The position numbers were made by a program, and so were the translations under genes. The notes under the pieces were generated by a model that was given only the letters and a program-made list of their open reading frames with translations, had not been told where the DNA came from and searched no databases. Positions 37,220 to 45,486 of a DNA stretch of 64,000 nucleotides are shown in pieces (the stretch's first letter is position 1; each line of letters opens with the position of its first letter). The DNA is from Achromobacter sp. ASV32 (GTDB lineage Bacteria; Pseudomonadota; Gammaproteobacteria; Burkholderiales; Burkholderiaceae_B): assembly GCF_016428805.1 (NCBI RefSeq), contig NZ_JAELTJ010000008.1:28279-92278 (forward strand). Reading direction: 5' to 3'.

Positions 37220-39507
37220 TGCTAGAGAAGCTCAACCCTGAACAACGCGCCGCAGTAACGTTAGAACCGCAGCACGCCCTGGTCCTGGCCGGGGCGGGCA
37301 GCGGGAAGACCCGGGTGCTCACCACCCGCATGGCCTGGCTGATTCAAACCGGCCAGGCTTCGCCTTTTGGGCTTCTGGCGGTCACGTTCACCAACAAGGC
37401 CGCCCGCGAAATGCTGGCGCGCATGTCGTCCATCCTGCCGATCGATACGCGCGGCCTCTGGATCGGCACCTTCCACGGTCTTTGCAACCGCATGCTGCGC
37501 GCGCATCATCGCGATGCCGGCCTGCCGCAAACGTTCCAGATCCTTGATGTCACCGACCAGTTGGCGGCCATCAAGCGCCTGATGAAAGCCAACGGCGTTG
37601 ACGACGAAAAGTACCCGCCGCGCGACGTGCAACGCTTCATCAACGGTGCCAAGGAAGAAGGCCTGCGTCCGAACGACGTCGAAGCCTACGATGCCCACCG
37701 CCGCCGCCTGATCGAGATCTACCAGCTCTACGAAGCCCAATGCCAACGCGAAGGCGTGGTGGATTTCGCCGAGCTGCTGCTGCGCGCCTACGAACTGCTG
37801 TCGCGCAACGCGCCTGTGCGCGAGCACTACCAGCGGCGCTTTCGCCACATCCTGGTCGACGAGTTCCAGGACACCAATACGCTGCAGTACAAGTGGCTGC
37901 GGCTCCTGGCTGGTGGCGGCGCGGCGATTTTCGCCGTGGGCGACGACGACCAGTCGATCTATGCCTTCCGCGGCGCCAACGTCGGCAACATGTCCGACTT
38001 CGAGCGCGACTACGCGCACGGCACGGTCATCCGCCTGGAGCAGAACTACCGCTCGTATGGCCACATCCTGGATTCGGCCAACGCGCTGATCGGCCACAAC
38101 AGCGGCCGCCTGGGCAAGAATCTCTGGACCGACCAGGGTGAAGGCGAGCCGGTGCGGGTCATCGAGCAGCCGTCGGACGGCATGGAAGCCCAATGGATCG
38201 TGGACGAAATCCGTTCGCTGATCCACGAAGGCAGCCTGCGCCGCGAGATCGCCGTGCTCTACCGCAGTAACGCCCAATCGCGCGTGATCGAGCATGCCAT
38301 TTTCTCGGCCGGCATTCCGTACAAGGTCTACGGTGGCCTGCGCTTTTTCGAGCGCCAGGAAATCAAGCACGCGCTGGCCTACCTGCGCCTGATGGCCAAT
38401 CCGCACGACGATACCTCGTGGATGCGGGTGGTCAATTTCCCCACGCGCGGCATCGGCGCGCGCACGCTGGAGCAACTGGCCGATGCGGCCCGCGCCCACG
38501 ATTGCAGCCTGTATGCGGCGGTGGCCATGGTGGCGGGCAAGGGTGGGTCCAACCTGGCCCAATTTGCCCAACTGATCCATCGCCTGATCGAAGAAACACG
38601 CGACCTGCCGTTGCCCGAAATGGTCGAGCACATGCTCGAGGCCAGTGGCCTGAACGCGCACTACAAGGCCGAACGTGAAGGCGCCGAGCGCCTGGAAAAC
38701 CTGAACGAACTGATCACCGCCGCGGCGGTGTTCGCGTCCGAGGAAAACTACGACAGCCTGCCGGCCGGCGTGCCACCCGCACAGGACACCTCGTCCACGC
38801 TGGCGCCGGGCGTGGTCGATGCGCCGCCGGTGGTGGCCGACACCATGACGCCGTTGGCGGCGTTCCTGTCGCACGCGGCCCTGGAAGCCGGCGACAACCA
38901 GGCCCAGCAAGGCCAGGACGCCGTGCAGCTCATGACCGTGCACGCGGCCAAGGGCCTGGAGTTCGATGCGGTGTTCATCACCGGTCTTGAAGAAGGGCTG
39001 TTCCCGCACGAGAACAGCATCCTGGAACAATCCGGCCTGGAAGAAGAACGCCGCCTGATGTATGTGGCGATCACCCGCGCGCGGCAGCGGCTGTACATCA
39101 GCCTGGCGCAAAGCCGCATGCTGCACGGCCAGACACGCTACGCCATGCGCTCGCGCTTCCTGGACGAAATCCCCGAGCAGCACCTGAAATGGCTGTCGCC
39201 CAAGGCCGGCCTGGCGCCGGTCAGCAGCACGGGCGCCGGCTGGAACGGCAACCGCGGCGACGCATTTGGCCGCAAGGCCACCAACACCATTGCGCCGCGT
39301 CAACCGCGCGGCACGGCCACCGGCGTCACGGTGGGCGACAAGCAGTATCGTGTGGGGCAGGGCGTGCACCATGCGCGTTTCGGCGATGGCACGATCATCG
39401 GCTTGAGCGGTGCGGGTCAAGATGCGCAGGCCGAAATCCAGTTCCGCGATGTCGGCGCCAAGACCTTGGCGCTGGGCATCGCCAAGCTTGATATTGTTCA
39501 AGGTTGA
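37216..39507 (+). CDS. uvrD: DNA helicase II (UvrD/PcrA type)
   Basis: A 763-residue SF1A 3'-5' helicase for nucleotide-excision and mismatch repair. Walker A is AGAGSGKTRVLT (about residues 25-36), motif II is LVDEFQDTNTLQ, motif III GDDDQSIYAFRGAN, motif IV LEQNYRSYGHIL, motif V VHAAKGLEFDAVFITGLEEG and motif VI RRLMYVAITRARQRLY. The C-terminal Tudor-like segment (GQGVHHARFGDGTIIGL) is also there. The start MMLEKLNPEQR overlaps the desaturase stop. Confidence 0.95.
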   Translation: MMLEKLNPEQRAAVTLEPQHALVLAGAGSGKTRVLTTRMAWLIQTGQASPFGLLAVTFTNKAAREMLARMSSILPIDTRGLWIGTFHGLCNRMLRAHHRDAGLPQTFQILDVTDQLAAIKRLMKANGVDDEKYPPRDVQRFINGAKEEGLRPNDVEAYDAHRRRLIEIYQLYEAQCQREGVVDFAELLLRAYELLSRNAPVREHYQRRFRHILVDEFQDTNTLQYKWLRLLAGGGAAIFAVGDDDQSIYAFRGANVGNMSDFERDYAHGTVIRLEQNYRSYGHILDSANALIGHNSGRLGKNLWTDQGEGEPVRVIEQPSDGMEAQWIVDEIRSLIHEGSLRREIAVLYRSNAQSRVIEHAIFSAGIPYKVYGGLRFFERQEIKHALAYLRLMANPHDDTSWMRVVNFPTRGIGARTLEQLADAARAHDCSLYAAVAMVAGKGGSNLAQFAQLIHRLIEETRDLPLPEMVEHMLEASGLNAHYKAEREGAERLENLNELITAAAVFASEENYDSLPAGVPPAQDTSSTLAPGVVDAPPVVADTMTPLAAFLSHAALEAGDNQAQQGQDAVQLMTVHAAKGLEFDAVFITGLEEGLFPHENSILEQSGLEEERRLMYVAITRARQRLYISLAQSRMLHGQTRYAMRSRFLDEIPEQHLKWLSPKAGLAPVSSTGAGWNGNRGDAFGRKATNTIAPRQPRGTATGVTVGDKQYRVGQGVHHARFGDGTIIGLSGAGQDAQAEIQFRDVGAKTLALGIAKLDIVQG

Positions 39508-39512
39508 TAGAT

Positions 39513-39818
39513 ATGGCCAACAATGATTCTCCGAAAGCCGAGCTGTCGGCACTGCGCGCCGAAGTCGACGAGATCGATCAGCAGATCATCCTGCTGCTGG
39601 GCGTGCGGTTCCGTTGCACGGACATGATCGGCGAGCTCAAGCAGGCCCACGACATGGATCTGGTGGATCCGGTGCGCGAAGACCAGCAGGTCCAGCGCAT
39701 CCGCCGCCTGGCCGAGGAAGCCGGCGTGCCGCCCGCGCTGGCAGAGACCATCCTGCGTGAAGTGATCGACACCGTTGTCGACCACCACACCCGGTTGCGC
39801 GAGCGTCCTTACTCCTGA
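39513..39818 (+). CDS. Monofunctional chorismate mutase (AroQ type)
   Basis: A 101-residue all-helical mutase converting chorismate to prephenate. ELSALRAEVDEIDQQIILLL, VRFRCTDMIGELKQAH and VDPVREDQQVQRIRRLAEEA contain the conserved Arg, Lys, Asp and Glu positions of the family. It lies six bases after uvrD and probably shares its transcript. A salvage or siderophore-related isochorismate role is possible but not indicated. Confidence 0.85.
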   Translation: MANNDSPKAELSALRAEVDEIDQQIILLLGVRFRCTDMIGELKQAHDMDLVDPVREDQQVQRIRRLAEEAGVPPALAETILREVIDTVVDHHTRLRERPYS

Positions 39819-39920
39819 TCCAGGGGGAGCGAGTCCCGGGGATTGCCATCCTGTCGCGCTGGCAGGTTGCCGCATCATGCGCCGGGTTGCCTCTCGGTCA
39901 TTCGCAAGCTCGCCATTAGA

Positions 39921-39951
39921 AGCTGCGTCCGCAACGGACGCAGCTTTTTTT
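39921..39951 (+). terminator. Intrinsic terminator after chorismate mutase
   Basis: AGCTGCGTCCG / CGGACGCAGCT (11 bp) with a 3-base loop and six T's. It overlaps the last codon of the convergent peroxidase gene. Confidence 0.9.
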
Positions 39952-41224
39952 ACAGCACCTTCAAGAACGCCAACAACGCATCAATCTCCTCCGGACTCAG
40001 GTCCAGCGGCTTGATGTGTTCCGACTTGCGCGGCGCATACGGATCGGGCGGATTCGCCGGGGCGGGCTCGCGGCCCATGCCGGCGTTGTACATCCGCAGC
40101 AACCCCTTCAGGTCCGGAAACAGGCCGTTGTGCATCCACGGGCCGGCGCGCGAGACATTGCGCAGGCTGGGTGTGCGGAATGCACCCAGGTCCTGCGGAT
40201 CCCGCGTGACCTCGAAGCGCCCCAGGTCCTGATTGCGGCGGCCGTAGAACGACAGGCCGATGTTGTGGAACTGGTGATCGGTCAGCAGCGCGCCGCTGTG
40301 GCAGTTCATGCAGCGGGCCTGGGTACGGAACAGGTGCATGCCCAACAGTTCGGTGTCGTCCAGCGCGTCCTTGCGACCCGCGATGAACGCGTCGAAACGG
40401 GTGGGTTCCGGCCGCAGCGAGGCTACGTAGGCCGCCAGCGCACGCGCCATGCGGTCCGCATCCACGGGCGACTGCGATGCTGGGGCCGCGCCAAACGCCT
40501 TCAGGAACAGCGGCGGATAGGCCTCGGCCTGTTGCAGCCGCGCCACCGCGCCGGCGGCATCGTGGTTCATCTCGCGCGGGTCATGCAAAGGGCCCAGCAC
40601 CTGTTCCTTCAGGCTCGCCGCGCGTCCATCCCAGAACAGGCGCGGCGCGAATGGCGCGGCCAGCAACGGCGTGGAGCGCCGCCGGCCCATCAGCTTGTCC
40701 TCGCCCACCGCCAGCGCCAGGCCATCGGTGAAGGCGCGCTGCGGCAGGTGACAGGACGCACAGGACACCTGGCCCTTGCGCGACAGCCGGGTGTCGAAGA
40801 ACAGCGTCTGGCCCAACGCCACGATAGGCGCGCGCGCCACATCGGCGGCCAGCTCCGCCTGGCCGGGATTGACGGCAGTCCAGCTCAGTGGCGGGCTGGT
40901 GGCGGGCGGGACGGACGTCCATTCCGTCCAGTGCACGCCGGGATCGATGGTGGGCGCGGGCCACGCCGAGGCGGGCCCGGCATAGCGCGACCGCAGGCAG
41001 GCGGCGTCCCAGCCGGTGGCGCCGTGGCATGCGGCGAAGGTGGTCGATGCGGGCGGATGGTTCGCTGGGGCGGGCAAAGTGGCGCTGGTCGGCCGAGCCG
41101 ATGCCGCGATGCCGGGGGCGACGGCCCGGGGCTTGCTGGCGCCGGTGGCATCAGCACCCCACGCGGCGCCGGCCATCGCCAGCGCCGCGCCTGCGATCAG
41201 AAACGGTAGCCGACTTGCAGCCAT
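39950..41224 (-). CDS. MauG/CcpA-like di-haem cytochrome c peroxidase family protein
   Basis: A 424-residue exported protein (signal SRLPFLIAGAALAMAGAAWG). Two haem sites CASCH (GQVSCASCHLPQRAFTDGLA) and CMNCH (FRTQARCMNCHSGALLTDHQ) are in the family spacing. The bridging Trp is found in RLFWDGRAASLKEQ and the C-terminal motif is AGPWMHNGLFPDLKGLLRMY. An N-terminal region with CHGATGWDAAC is extra. The family reduces H2O2 or modifies partner proteins oxidatively. Its start lies inside the TonB receptor gene (28-base overlap), so it belongs to the fecI-fecR-receptor unit. Confidence 0.87.
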   Translation of the reverse strand: MAASRLPFLIAGAALAMAGAAWGADATGASKPRAVAPGIAASARPTSATLPAPANHPPASTTFAACHGATGWDAACLRSRYAGPASAWPAPTIDPGVHWTEWTSVPPATSPPLSWTAVNPGQAELAADVARAPIVALGQTLFFDTRLSRKGQVSCASCHLPQRAFTDGLALAVGEDKLMGRRRSTPLLAAPFAPRLFWDGRAASLKEQVLGPLHDPREMNHDAAGAVARLQQAEAYPPLFLKAFGAAPASQSPVDADRMARALAAYVASLRPEPTRFDAFIAGRKDALDDTELLGMHLFRTQARCMNCHSGALLTDHQFHNIGLSFYGRRNQDLGRFEVTRDPQDLGAFRTPSLRNVSRAGPWMHNGLFPDLKGLLRMYNAGMGREPAPANPPDPYAPRKSEHIKPLDLSPEEIDALLAFLKVL

Positions 41225-43833
41225 AGCTCGCGTCCCGATTGGAAGGTGCTGCGGTTGGTCTTCAGGTTCGGATTGCTGGCCGTCACCGCGGGCATGCGGT
41301 TCAGCACGTTCAACACCTCGACCGTGAATTCCAGATTGCGCGCGAAGGTGGGTTGCCAGGCCAGCTTGGTATCCCAGGTCCAGTACGACGGCAGCTCGCC
41401 GGATTCGTAGCGGTCCAGGTAGTAGGGCTTGGGTCCCACGCCGACATAGATGGTGGCATCGCGTTTGCTGCGCCAGTTCACCATGTTGCTCCACGTCAGC
41501 CCGGCGCGCGGCCACGCGCCGATGAGCGTCATCGTGGCGACCTGGGGCTGGTAGAAGGAGCTGGGCGGCAGGTCGATGGCGCGTATCTGCGAGCCGTTGT
41601 AGATCACGTAGTCGTCCGGCGCGCGCGCATCGCCGGTGTAGCCTTCGACCAGGTCTGCATTGGTCTTGCGCTTCTGCCAGCTCCACGATGCCTGCAGGTT
41701 CCAGCGCGTCTCGCCCAGGCGCCAGGGTTCAAGCATGCGCAGTGTCAGGCTCACGCCGTCGGTGGTGGACAGGCCGTCGTTGGTGTACTGGTAGCCGTCG
41801 CGCTCGTTGCCCGTCTTGGTCCATTGATCGCGGCCGTTGCGATGCACGTAGCTCAGTACGCCTTCCACGCCGGCCATGCGCTGGCGCAGCGACACGGCCC
41901 ATTCGTCGTCATAGGGCATGCGCAGGCCCTTGTATTGAACGAAGTATTCCTTGTCGCCGTTGGCCACCGGCTTGCCCTTGGCATCCAGCACCTGCTTGCG
42001 CAGGCGGCTGCGTTCGGCTTCCAACGCAGTCTCCAGGACTTCGGCGCCGTAGTAGCGCGACCAGCCGGCGCTGAGCAGCGTGTCGCCCGATCCGAACATG
42101 TCCCAGTCCAGGCGGGTGCGCGGCGAGATATTGTTGTTGCCCAGGAAAATTTCGCGGTCGTAGCGCACGCCGGCATCCAGCGCCAGGCGCTGCCATTCGA
42201 TGCGGTCGGACAGGTACAGGCCTGCCATGTCGTAGTTCACGTCCACGGTGCCTGGCAGGTAGCGGACCTTGCTGAAGTCCTGGTACTTGCCGTTGGCGCT
42301 GTAGGCGCGGCGGTAGGAATAGGATTCCTGATAGCGCTTGAAGCCCGCCTCGATATGCTGGATGTCGGCGCCCGCGTACAGGCTGTGGGTGAAGACGCCG
42401 GTGCGCACCGGGTCCAGGTCGATGCGGCCCTTGAGCGTCCAGGTGTCCTGTTGCGTCTGTTCGCGCCCGAAGCCGCCGGCGGTGTACTGCGGCAGCTTGT
42501 ACGGCTGATAGGTCACCAGCTCGTTGCCCACCGATCGGCGATTGCTCATCGAGCGGTCCCAGCCGGCCTGCAGCGTGAAGCGCCCGCCCTGGAACAGGTG
42601 GTCCACATTGCCGCTGACGCCGCGCGCGCCGTGGTTGTTGTCCCAGCGCGTGTTGCGGAACAGGTCGCTGGCCAGTGTTTCGCGGCGGTCGCTGTATTTC
42701 AGCGTCAGGTCGGCGATGGTATCGGCGCTGGCGCGCACGCTGAACTTGCCCAGGAAGTTGTCGATGCGGTCCTGATAGCGGTCTTGCCCCGGCAGTGGCT
42801 GTCCCTTGTCATCGACGCCCATGTTCCAGCGCGTGATGTCCGATTCGCGGCGCGACATGGCCAACACCGCGCCGGCTTTCTCGCTGAACGCAATGTCGCC
42901 CACAGCGGAATAGAAGCGCTTTTTCCATTCCGGCGAATAACCGGGCTTGCCCTTGGCCCAACTGGTCTCGTCGCCTTCGGAGACCTGCTGCTGCGTCATT
43001 TTTGAGGTGTTCCAGCGATAGTCCAGATTCAAGTGGTTCTCGCCGGAAAAGCGGCGCAACCGCGCATCGACCACGCCGCCGGTGAAACGCCCATATTCCA
43101 CCGGCACGAAACTGTCGTGGACGCGCACCTCTTCCAGCAGGCTGGTGTCCACGAAGTACGACTGCGGATTGCTGGGGATGTTGCCGACCTGCAGGTTCAG
43201 GTTCTTGCTGGCCGGGTTCACGCGATTGGTCGCGTCCATGCCGTCGATCTGGAACAGGTTCTGGTAGGGGCTGGAGCCGTGGAAGGAGATGTCCTCGACA
43301 TTGAGCGAACCGCGGTTCTGCGAACCTGCCGCGCCTGGATTGGTGCGTACCGCCGGATGGGTGGCGAGCAGTGTGCTCAGGTCCCGGTTCGACGACGGCG
43401 TTTCTGCGATTTCCTCGCGCCCGTAGACGCGCTCGCCGACCTGTTCGCCATAGACCCGCACCGCGTCCAGCCGCAGCGGTGAAAACTGGGTGGTCTTGTC
43501 CACGAAGACGATATAGCGGCCCGGGCCGTCGGCCCGCAGCGCCAGGCCGGAGCCGGCCAGCAGCTTGTCCAGCGCCAGCAACGCGGAATACTCGCCTTGC
43601 AGCGCGGGTGCGGTCTTGCCTGCGACCGCGGCCGGCGGAAACGAAATCTCCAACCCGGCCTGGCGGCCCAGCGCCAACAGGGCTTCGCCCAGCGGCTGGG
43701 CGGGCAGATCATACGTGGCTGCGCGTGCTGGCGGCTGCGCGGCGACGGGCGCTGCCAGCGCCAGCGCGGCGCAGAAAAGGGCGGCTGAAGCGCCTGCCAG
43801 GCGCCGGGGGTTGCCGTCGAAGAGGAAAGGCAT
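41197..43833 (-). CDS. TonB-dependent outer-membrane receptor with signalling (STN) domain
   Basis: An 878-residue receptor. After the signal peptide (ALFCAALALAAPVAAQ) there is an STN domain (ATYDLPAQPLGEALLALGRQ, GEYSALLALDKLLAGSGLAL), which touches FecR-type regulators in the periplasm. Then follow a plug domain (SLNVEDISFHGSSPYQNLFQ, SLLEEVRVHDSFVPVEYGRF) and a beta barrel ending in the canonical terminal Phe (LWLQVGYRF). It is downstream of fecI-fecR. The ligand is probably an iron chelate; sequence does not say which. Confidence 0.9.
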   Translation of the reverse strand: MPFLFDGNPRRLAGASAALFCAALALAAPVAAQPPARAATYDLPAQPLGEALLALGRQAGLEISFPPAAVAGKTAPALQGEYSALLALDKLLAGSGLALRADGPGRYIVFVDKTTQFSPLRLDAVRVYGEQVGERVYGREEIAETPSSNRDLSTLLATHPAVRTNPGAAGSQNRGSLNVEDISFHGSSPYQNLFQIDGMDATNRVNPASKNLNLQVGNIPSNPQSYFVDTSLLEEVRVHDSFVPVEYGRFTGGVVDARLRRFSGENHLNLDYRWNTSKMTQQQVSEGDETSWAKGKPGYSPEWKKRFYSAVGDIAFSEKAGAVLAMSRRESDITRWNMGVDDKGQPLPGQDRYQDRIDNFLGKFSVRASADTIADLTLKYSDRRETLASDLFRNTRWDNNHGARGVSGNVDHLFQGGRFTLQAGWDRSMSNRRSVGNELVTYQPYKLPQYTAGGFGREQTQQDTWTLKGRIDLDPVRTGVFTHSLYAGADIQHIEAGFKRYQESYSYRRAYSANGKYQDFSKVRYLPGTVDVNYDMAGLYLSDRIEWQRLALDAGVRYDREIFLGNNNISPRTRLDWDMFGSGDTLLSAGWSRYYGAEVLETALEAERSRLRKQVLDAKGKPVANGDKEYFVQYKGLRMPYDDEWAVSLRQRMAGVEGVLSYVHRNGRDQWTKTGNERDGYQYTNDGLSTTDGVSLTLRMLEPWRLGETRWNLQASWSWQKRKTNADLVEGYTGDARAPDDYVIYNGSQIRAIDLPPSSFYQPQVATMTLIGAWPRAGLTWSNMVNWRSKRDATIYVGVGPKPYYLDRYESGELPSYWTWDTKLAWQPTFARNLEFTVEVLNVLNRMPAVTASNPNLKTNRSTFQSGRELWLQVGYRF

Positions 43834-43914
43834 GGATACGTCCCAAGCGGTGTTGATGTCAGCCGTAGGACGTGGCCACGCAGCGTTCACCTCAGTATCT
43901 GCGCGATGAATAAT

Positions 43915-43929
43915 TTATATCGATTCTCA
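43915..43929 (-). promoter_or_regulatory. Possible Fur site before the TonB receptor gene
   Basis: TTATATCGATTCTCA fits the Fur 7-1-7 consensus at about 10 of 14 positions and lies in the AT-rich 118-base gap between fecR and the receptor. It suggests a second iron-regulated promoter, with moderate confidence. Confidence 0.4.
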
Positions 43930-43951
43930 TTTACCAATTAATCGCCACTCT

Positions 43952-44878
43952 TCAGCGCAGGATCAGCAGCCCCGGCAGATCGGTGATCCGCAGCTTGGTC
44001 TGGGCGAGCAGCAAGGCCAGCGCCCGCTTGGGGTCCGCGATATTGACCGTGCCGGACACGTGGGTACCCTGTGCCAGTTCCCCCAGCACCAGGATGTGCT
44101 TGCCGGTGTAGCGCGACAGTTGCGCGGCGGCGTCTGGCAGCGGGGCATTGTTGAAGGCCAGCACCCCCTCGCTCCAGTCGGGCGCGCTTTCCTTGGGTGC
44201 GTGGCCGGGGGTGAAGCCGGCAGCGGACACCGCGGCGCTCTGGCCCGGCTCCAGGATCAGTGCTTGGCCATCGGTGCAGGCCTGGCACTGTACCGCGACG
44301 CGATGCTGATAGACGGTGACGCGCGTGCCGTCTGGTCCGCGCGCCACGCTGTAACGCGTACCCAGCGCCGTCGCCGAGGCGTCGGGGGTTGCCACGATAA
44401 ATGCGGGGCCGCCGGCCACGGAGGGCGCGGCATTGAACAACGCCTGTCCGGCCAGCAGCCGCACCGTGCGTGTATCGGGTCCAAAATCGAGCGCGATGGC
44501 CGAGTGCGCATCCAGCACGGCGGTGGATCCATCGGGCAGGGCTACGCGCAGCACTTCGGCGCCGCTGGCGTAGTCCGCGCCAGGATGAACGTCCCGCAGC
44601 GCGTGCCACGCCATGCCGGTTACCGCCAGCAGCGCCAGCGCCAAGGCGGCGCGGCGTTTGCGCGCCGGCCGCGGGGCCAGCTTGCCACGGTCGATCTCGC
44701 CCAGGCGGCGCCACACCCGCGCCAGGCGATCATAGGCAGCGGCGTGGCTGGCGTCGGCGTGATACCAGGCATCGAATTCCGCCTGGGTCTGCGCATCCAG
44801 CGGCTGCCCGCTGGCGCGAACCACCCAGCGCGAGGCTTCTTCATTGGCGGCTTCGGCCCGGCGGGCAGCAGGCGCCAT
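43952..44878 (-). CDS. fecR: FecR-family anti-sigma/signal-transducing membrane protein
   Basis: A 308-residue single-pass protein. The cytoplasmic N terminus carries the DUF4880 motif (QPLDAQTQAEFDAWYHADAS; HAAAYDRLARVWRRLG). One membrane helix (LALALLAVTGMAWHAL) near residue 90 is followed by the periplasmic FecR domain (LPDGSTAVLDAHSAIALDFG, LLAGQALFNAAP) and a C-terminal STN-contact region. It controls the neighbouring ECF sigma factor in response to the receptor. Start lies two bases after the fecI stop. Confidence 0.9.
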   Translation of the reverse strand: MAPAARRAEAANEEASRWVVRASGQPLDAQTQAEFDAWYHADASHAAAYDRLARVWRRLGEIDRGKLAPRPARKRRAALALALLAVTGMAWHALRDVHPGADYASGAEVLRVALPDGSTAVLDAHSAIALDFGPDTRTVRLLAGQALFNAAPSVAGGPAFIVATPDASATALGTRYSVARGPDGTRVTVYQHRVAVQCQACTDGQALILEPGQSAAVSAAGFTPGHAPKESAPDWSEGVLAFNNAPLPDAAAQLSRYTGKHILVLGELAQGTHVSGTVNIADPKRALALLLAQTKLRITDLPGLLILR

Positions 44879-44880
44879 GC

Positions 44881-45366
44881 TTACGCCAGCGCCTGATCGC
44901 AGGCGAGCAGGATGCGCATCATGTGCTTTTCCACCGCGCTGACCGAAATCGCGAAGCGTTCGGCGATGGCGCGATAGGTCAGCCCCTCGTGGCGATGCAG
45001 GACGAAGACATCCAGGCTGCGGCGGGGCTGGGCGAGCAGGGCGGCTTCCAGCCGGCGCAGCAATTGATTGGCGGCCGCCACATCCAGTGTGTCGGCTTCA
45101 AGGCAGGCAGGCCGGGCCGCCGCGTAGTCGGCAGTCGCGGTCAGTTCGCGGCTGCGGCGGCGGTGCCAGTCGGTGGCGATGTTGGCCGCTACCCGGAAGA
45201 CATAGGCGCGGTCATTGTCCGGGCGGGTCTTGTCCTTGAACTCGGCCAGTTTGATCCAGGTATCCTGCGCGCAGTCCTGGGCTACATCACGGGACCCGGT
45301 GCGCAGCGAAAGAAAGCCCAGCACCTCGCGGTAGTGGCGGAGAAATACATCGGTAAGCGAAGACAT
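44881..45366 (-). CDS. fecI: ECF sigma factor, FecI type
   Basis: A 161-residue sigma factor with region 2 (FLRHYREVLGFLSLRTGSRD, QDCAQDTWIKLAEF) and region 4 (LDVFVLHRHEGLTYRAIAER, ISVSAVEKHMMRILLACDQA). It directs RNA polymerase to the receptor promoter when FecR relays an occupied receptor. A strong Fur box lies 50 bases before its start, so it is repressed in iron-replete cells. Confidence 0.92.
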   Translation of the reverse strand: MSSLTDVFLRHYREVLGFLSLRTGSRDVAQDCAQDTWIKLAEFKDKTRPDNDRAYVFRVAANIATDWHRRRSRELTATADYAAARPACLEADTLDVAAANQLLRRLEAALLAQPRRSLDVFVLHRHEGLTYRAIAERFAISVSAVEKHMMRILLACDQALA

Positions 45367-45416
45367 GTCGCTGACGCCCAGCGCCAGATAGAGTCAAATT
45401 CGCAAGCGAGTATAAA

Positions 45417-45431
45417 TGATAACTATTATTA
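45417..45431 (-). promoter_or_regulatory. Fur box before fecI
   Basis: TGATAACTATTATTA matches the 7-1-7 consensus TGATAATnATTATCA at 12 of 14 positions and lies in a short AT-rich island upstream of fecI. Confidence 0.75.
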
Positions 45432-45453
45432 TTACTAGGCGTTACCTGGCGCG

Positions 45454-45482
45454 AAAACAGGCGGGCGGCCTGGCCGCCCGCC
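45454..45482 (-). terminator. Intrinsic terminator after yheS
   Basis: GGCGGGCGG / CCGCCCGCC (9 bp) with CCTGG loop; on the minus strand the stem is followed by TGTTTTCG. It prevents read-through from yheS into the fecI promoter. Confidence 0.75.
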
Positions 45483-45486
45483 GGGT

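Noticed and set aside
37261..39552. A 763-codon minus-strand frame opposite uvrD, and a similar one at 41239-43005 opposite the TonB receptor
   Set aside because: Shadow frames in high-GC DNA; the opposite strands hold complete, motif-rich helicase and receptor genes.
39950..45366. Possible methanobactin (mbn) operon because of ECF sigma factor, FecR, TonB receptor and di-haem protein
   Set aside because: No MbnB/MbnC-type synthesis proteins, precursor peptide or MbnP partner are present, so only a general iron/copper-chelate signalling unit is supported.
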